Part shown: piece by piece, positions 62,583-64,000 of the stretch
How the letters are laid out: every line of letters starts with the position of its first letter
How positions within the stretch are numbered: the stretch's first letter is position 1
Source of the DNA: Lithodes maja
Taxonomy: Eukaryota > Arthropoda > Malacostraca > Decapoda > Lithodidae
Direction of reading: 5' to 3'
Length of the DNA: 64,000 nt
Assembly (NCBI GenBank): GCA_037953745.1
Contig: JBAKBP010001608.1
Location: forward strand, 124,001-188,000
Position numbers and translations under genes: made by a program
Notes under the pieces: generated by a model
Told to the model about the DNA's origin: nothing
The model's database searches: none
What the model saw: only the letters and a program-made list of their open reading frames with translations

Positions 62583-64000
62583 ATGTCTAATGACTCATCA
62601 TTTACGGGGGAGGATAACACGGTACAGCCTAGTAACCAGCAAGTACAACAGATGTTTAGGGAGGGGAGTGTTATAAGTGGAGAGAGGGATGCCCGGGCAT
62701 TTTTGCAGACACCTTTGACCGAACAGCGCCTGCAGGCTATTGATTGTTACGGTCTTCGCTGTTTAGCCACGGTTTTGGGGCGGGACTGTCCTGACAGTTG
62801 GCCCAAGAAGAATTTGGTGGCATGTTTGTTGGGTGATGGCGATGGGGCGGTGGGTGGAGTGGGGTCTTGGGGGGTTCCCTCCAAGCCTCCATTCCACTCT
62901 ACCCCTGAGCTGGGCCCTCAGCCAGCGATTCTTAGCACGATGCAGCAGGAGGGTTCTCAATGGCAAGCTGGCTTACCCGTAAACACGTCTCGGTGTGGAT
63001 CCCCCATTTTGTGCTCTCCCCCCCCAGGCCTGTCTCCTGAGATGTTATTTCAGCTAGAACTAGCTAAGTTTAAGCTGCAGGAGACTCAGATACAACAGGC
63101 TAGTATAGAACGGATTAAGCTGCAGGAGACTCAGATACAACAGGCTAGTATAGAACGCATAGAGGTTGCTAGAATCCAAGCCAATCAGGATGCAACCAGG
63201 TACCAGGCTGAAATGGATGTCGAGAAGTCTAGAGTAGAGACCACGGGGCGTCATCTCGGTGGTGGGCACCGGGTTACAGACTCACTTTCGCATTTAATTA
63301 AGTTAGTACCCGCATTTGATGAGACAGCAGTGACTGAGTTTTTTGCTCGTTTCGAAAAGAAGTGTCGTGAGTATGACTGGCCGGAGGTTAAATGGGCAGC
63401 ATTAGTTTCATCACGTCTAGTGGGTAAGGGGTTGAAAGCCTACGATGCACTGTCACTGGACGAGAGTGTAGTGTATGGACTGGTGAAGGAGGCTGTGCTC
63501 CGGGCCTACGAACTGCAACCCGAAACTTATAGATTGAAGTTCCGTGGCGTGAATAAGAAGAGCGACGTCAGTTTTATGGAGCACGCACGGGACTTAACAG
63601 ATGCAGGTAATAACTGGTTTCGGTCCGAGCACGCAGAGTCGGCTGAGGAAATTAAGCAACTTTTCTATCTGGAACAGTTTTACAAATGTACTGGAACCGA
63701 TCTAACGCTGAACATTAAGGAAAAATGTCCCAAGACAGTAGAGGAGGCTGCCAAGATGGCAGACTTCAGATTATCATTGATTCGTGGTTGCGGTGCCGCT
63801 CAGAGGGCTGAGTCAGGGCAGAAGGGGCGCTATACCCCACCCACCAGAGTTTTCGATAATAACAAATCCTATGACACACATAACCACACTAAATGCATTG
63901 CACCTAATAACACCTACAAACACAAGCCTCTCCCGTTTACTAAAGGTCAGGCCCCTTCTTCGCCCGCACAAGGGAAGAAGCCCATTGGGGATGTGAAATG
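62583..64000 (+). CDS. gag: Gag of family 3, open to window edge
   Basis: 472 codons without a stop from ATG at 62583. Same plan as the sisters: N-terminal region (RDARAFLQTPLTEQRLQ), proline-rich linker ending SPPPGLSPEMLFQLELAK, a coiled coil with a 15-residue duplication (KLQETQIQQASIERI twice, 63072-63161), core LSHLIKLVPAFDETAVTEFF and FEKKCREYDWPEVKWAALVS, and the C-terminal basic linker. The CCHC knuckle should come just after the edge. Gag would build the particle and package element RNA. Confidence 0.88.
   Translation, partial: MSNDSSFTGEDNTVQPSNQQVQQMFREGSVISGERDARAFLQTPLTEQRLQAIDCYGLRCLATVLGRDCPDSWPKKNLVACLLGDGDGAVGGVGSWGVPSKPPFHSTPELGPQPAILSTMQQEGSQWQAGLPVNTSRCGSPILCSPPPGLSPEMLFQLELAKFKLQETQIQQASIERIKLQETQIQQASIERIEVARIQANQDATRYQAEMDVEKSRVETTGRHLGGGHRVTDSLSHLIKLVPAFDETAVTEFFARFEKKCREYDWPEVKWAALVSSRLVGKGLKAYDALSLDESVVYGLVKEAVLRAYELQPETYRLKFRGVNKKSDVSFMEHARDLTDAGNNWFRSEHAESAEEIKQLFYLEQFYKCTGTDLTLNIKEKCPKTVEEAAKMADFRLSLIRGCGAAQRAESGQKGRYTPPTRVFDNNKSYDTHNHTKCIAPNNTYKHKPLPFTKGQAPSSPAQGKKPIGDVK

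Larger units (their letters stand above)
60494..64000 (+). mobile_element. Gmr1-like Ty3/Gypsy retrotransposon, family 3 (runs off right edge)
   Basis: A complete 5' LTR, a primer site like the other two families, a leader and an open gag. The polymerase would follow beyond base 64000. No defect is visible in the part present. It inserted at the AT tail of LINE A5. Confidence 0.85.

Overview
This is a eukaryotic, animal window, probably a protostome invertebrate and perhaps a decapod crustacean. The taxon is an inference from the kinds of retroelement, very long introns and simple repeats. There is no prokaryotic gene organisation. Nearly everything recognisable is either transposable-element sequence or one host gene.

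Host gene: seven exons on the minus strand, from 56668 down to 15701, encode a collagen chain. Every junction has acceptable splice signals, intron phases agree from exon to exon, and the Gly-X-Y register carries across introns. All elements between 15.7 and 56.5 kb are therefore intronic. The first visible exon carries an acidic linker, later exons the triple helix, and one exon an acidic Ser-Gly stretch that could carry glycosaminoglycan. Both ends of the gene lie outside what I can see.

Elements, left to right: a minus-strand Ty3/Gypsy element of the Gmr1-like type (1-6142); a broken LINE (family A, 6143-9170); a DNA transposon with an intact 1489-residue ORF that combines zinc fingers, a possible DDE core, a FEN1/XPG-like nuclease and a Cys-rich tail (9657 into an assembly gap at 15450-15649); nested TTAA-type MITEs; a deletion derivative of the same DNA transposon (19294-23085); an old AT-rich LINE (family C, 23.4-29.9 kb) carrying three minisatellites and split by a young LINE with an intact 1003-residue ORF (24470-27686); LINE A fragments; a Penelope-like terminal repeat with a hammerhead-like motif; a LINE A copy split by a 12.7 kb Gmr1-like element (38315-51015), which itself contains a truncated element in its 5' LTR; a LINE with a CCCH zinc-finger ORF1 (52.6-56.2 kb); another broken LINE A copy (56.8-60.5 kb); and a third Gmr1-like element running off the right edge with an open gag.

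Most notable: a leader hairpin in the Gmr1-like LTRs whose architecture is identical in two families while five base pairs change by compensation; a second covarying stem in their 3' noncoding region; the FEN1-like nuclease of the DNA transposon, mutated at the active site in both copies; an array of eight copies of a collagen exon-intron boundary; and six piggyBac-like TTAA insertions, two of them independently at the same TTAA of LINE A.
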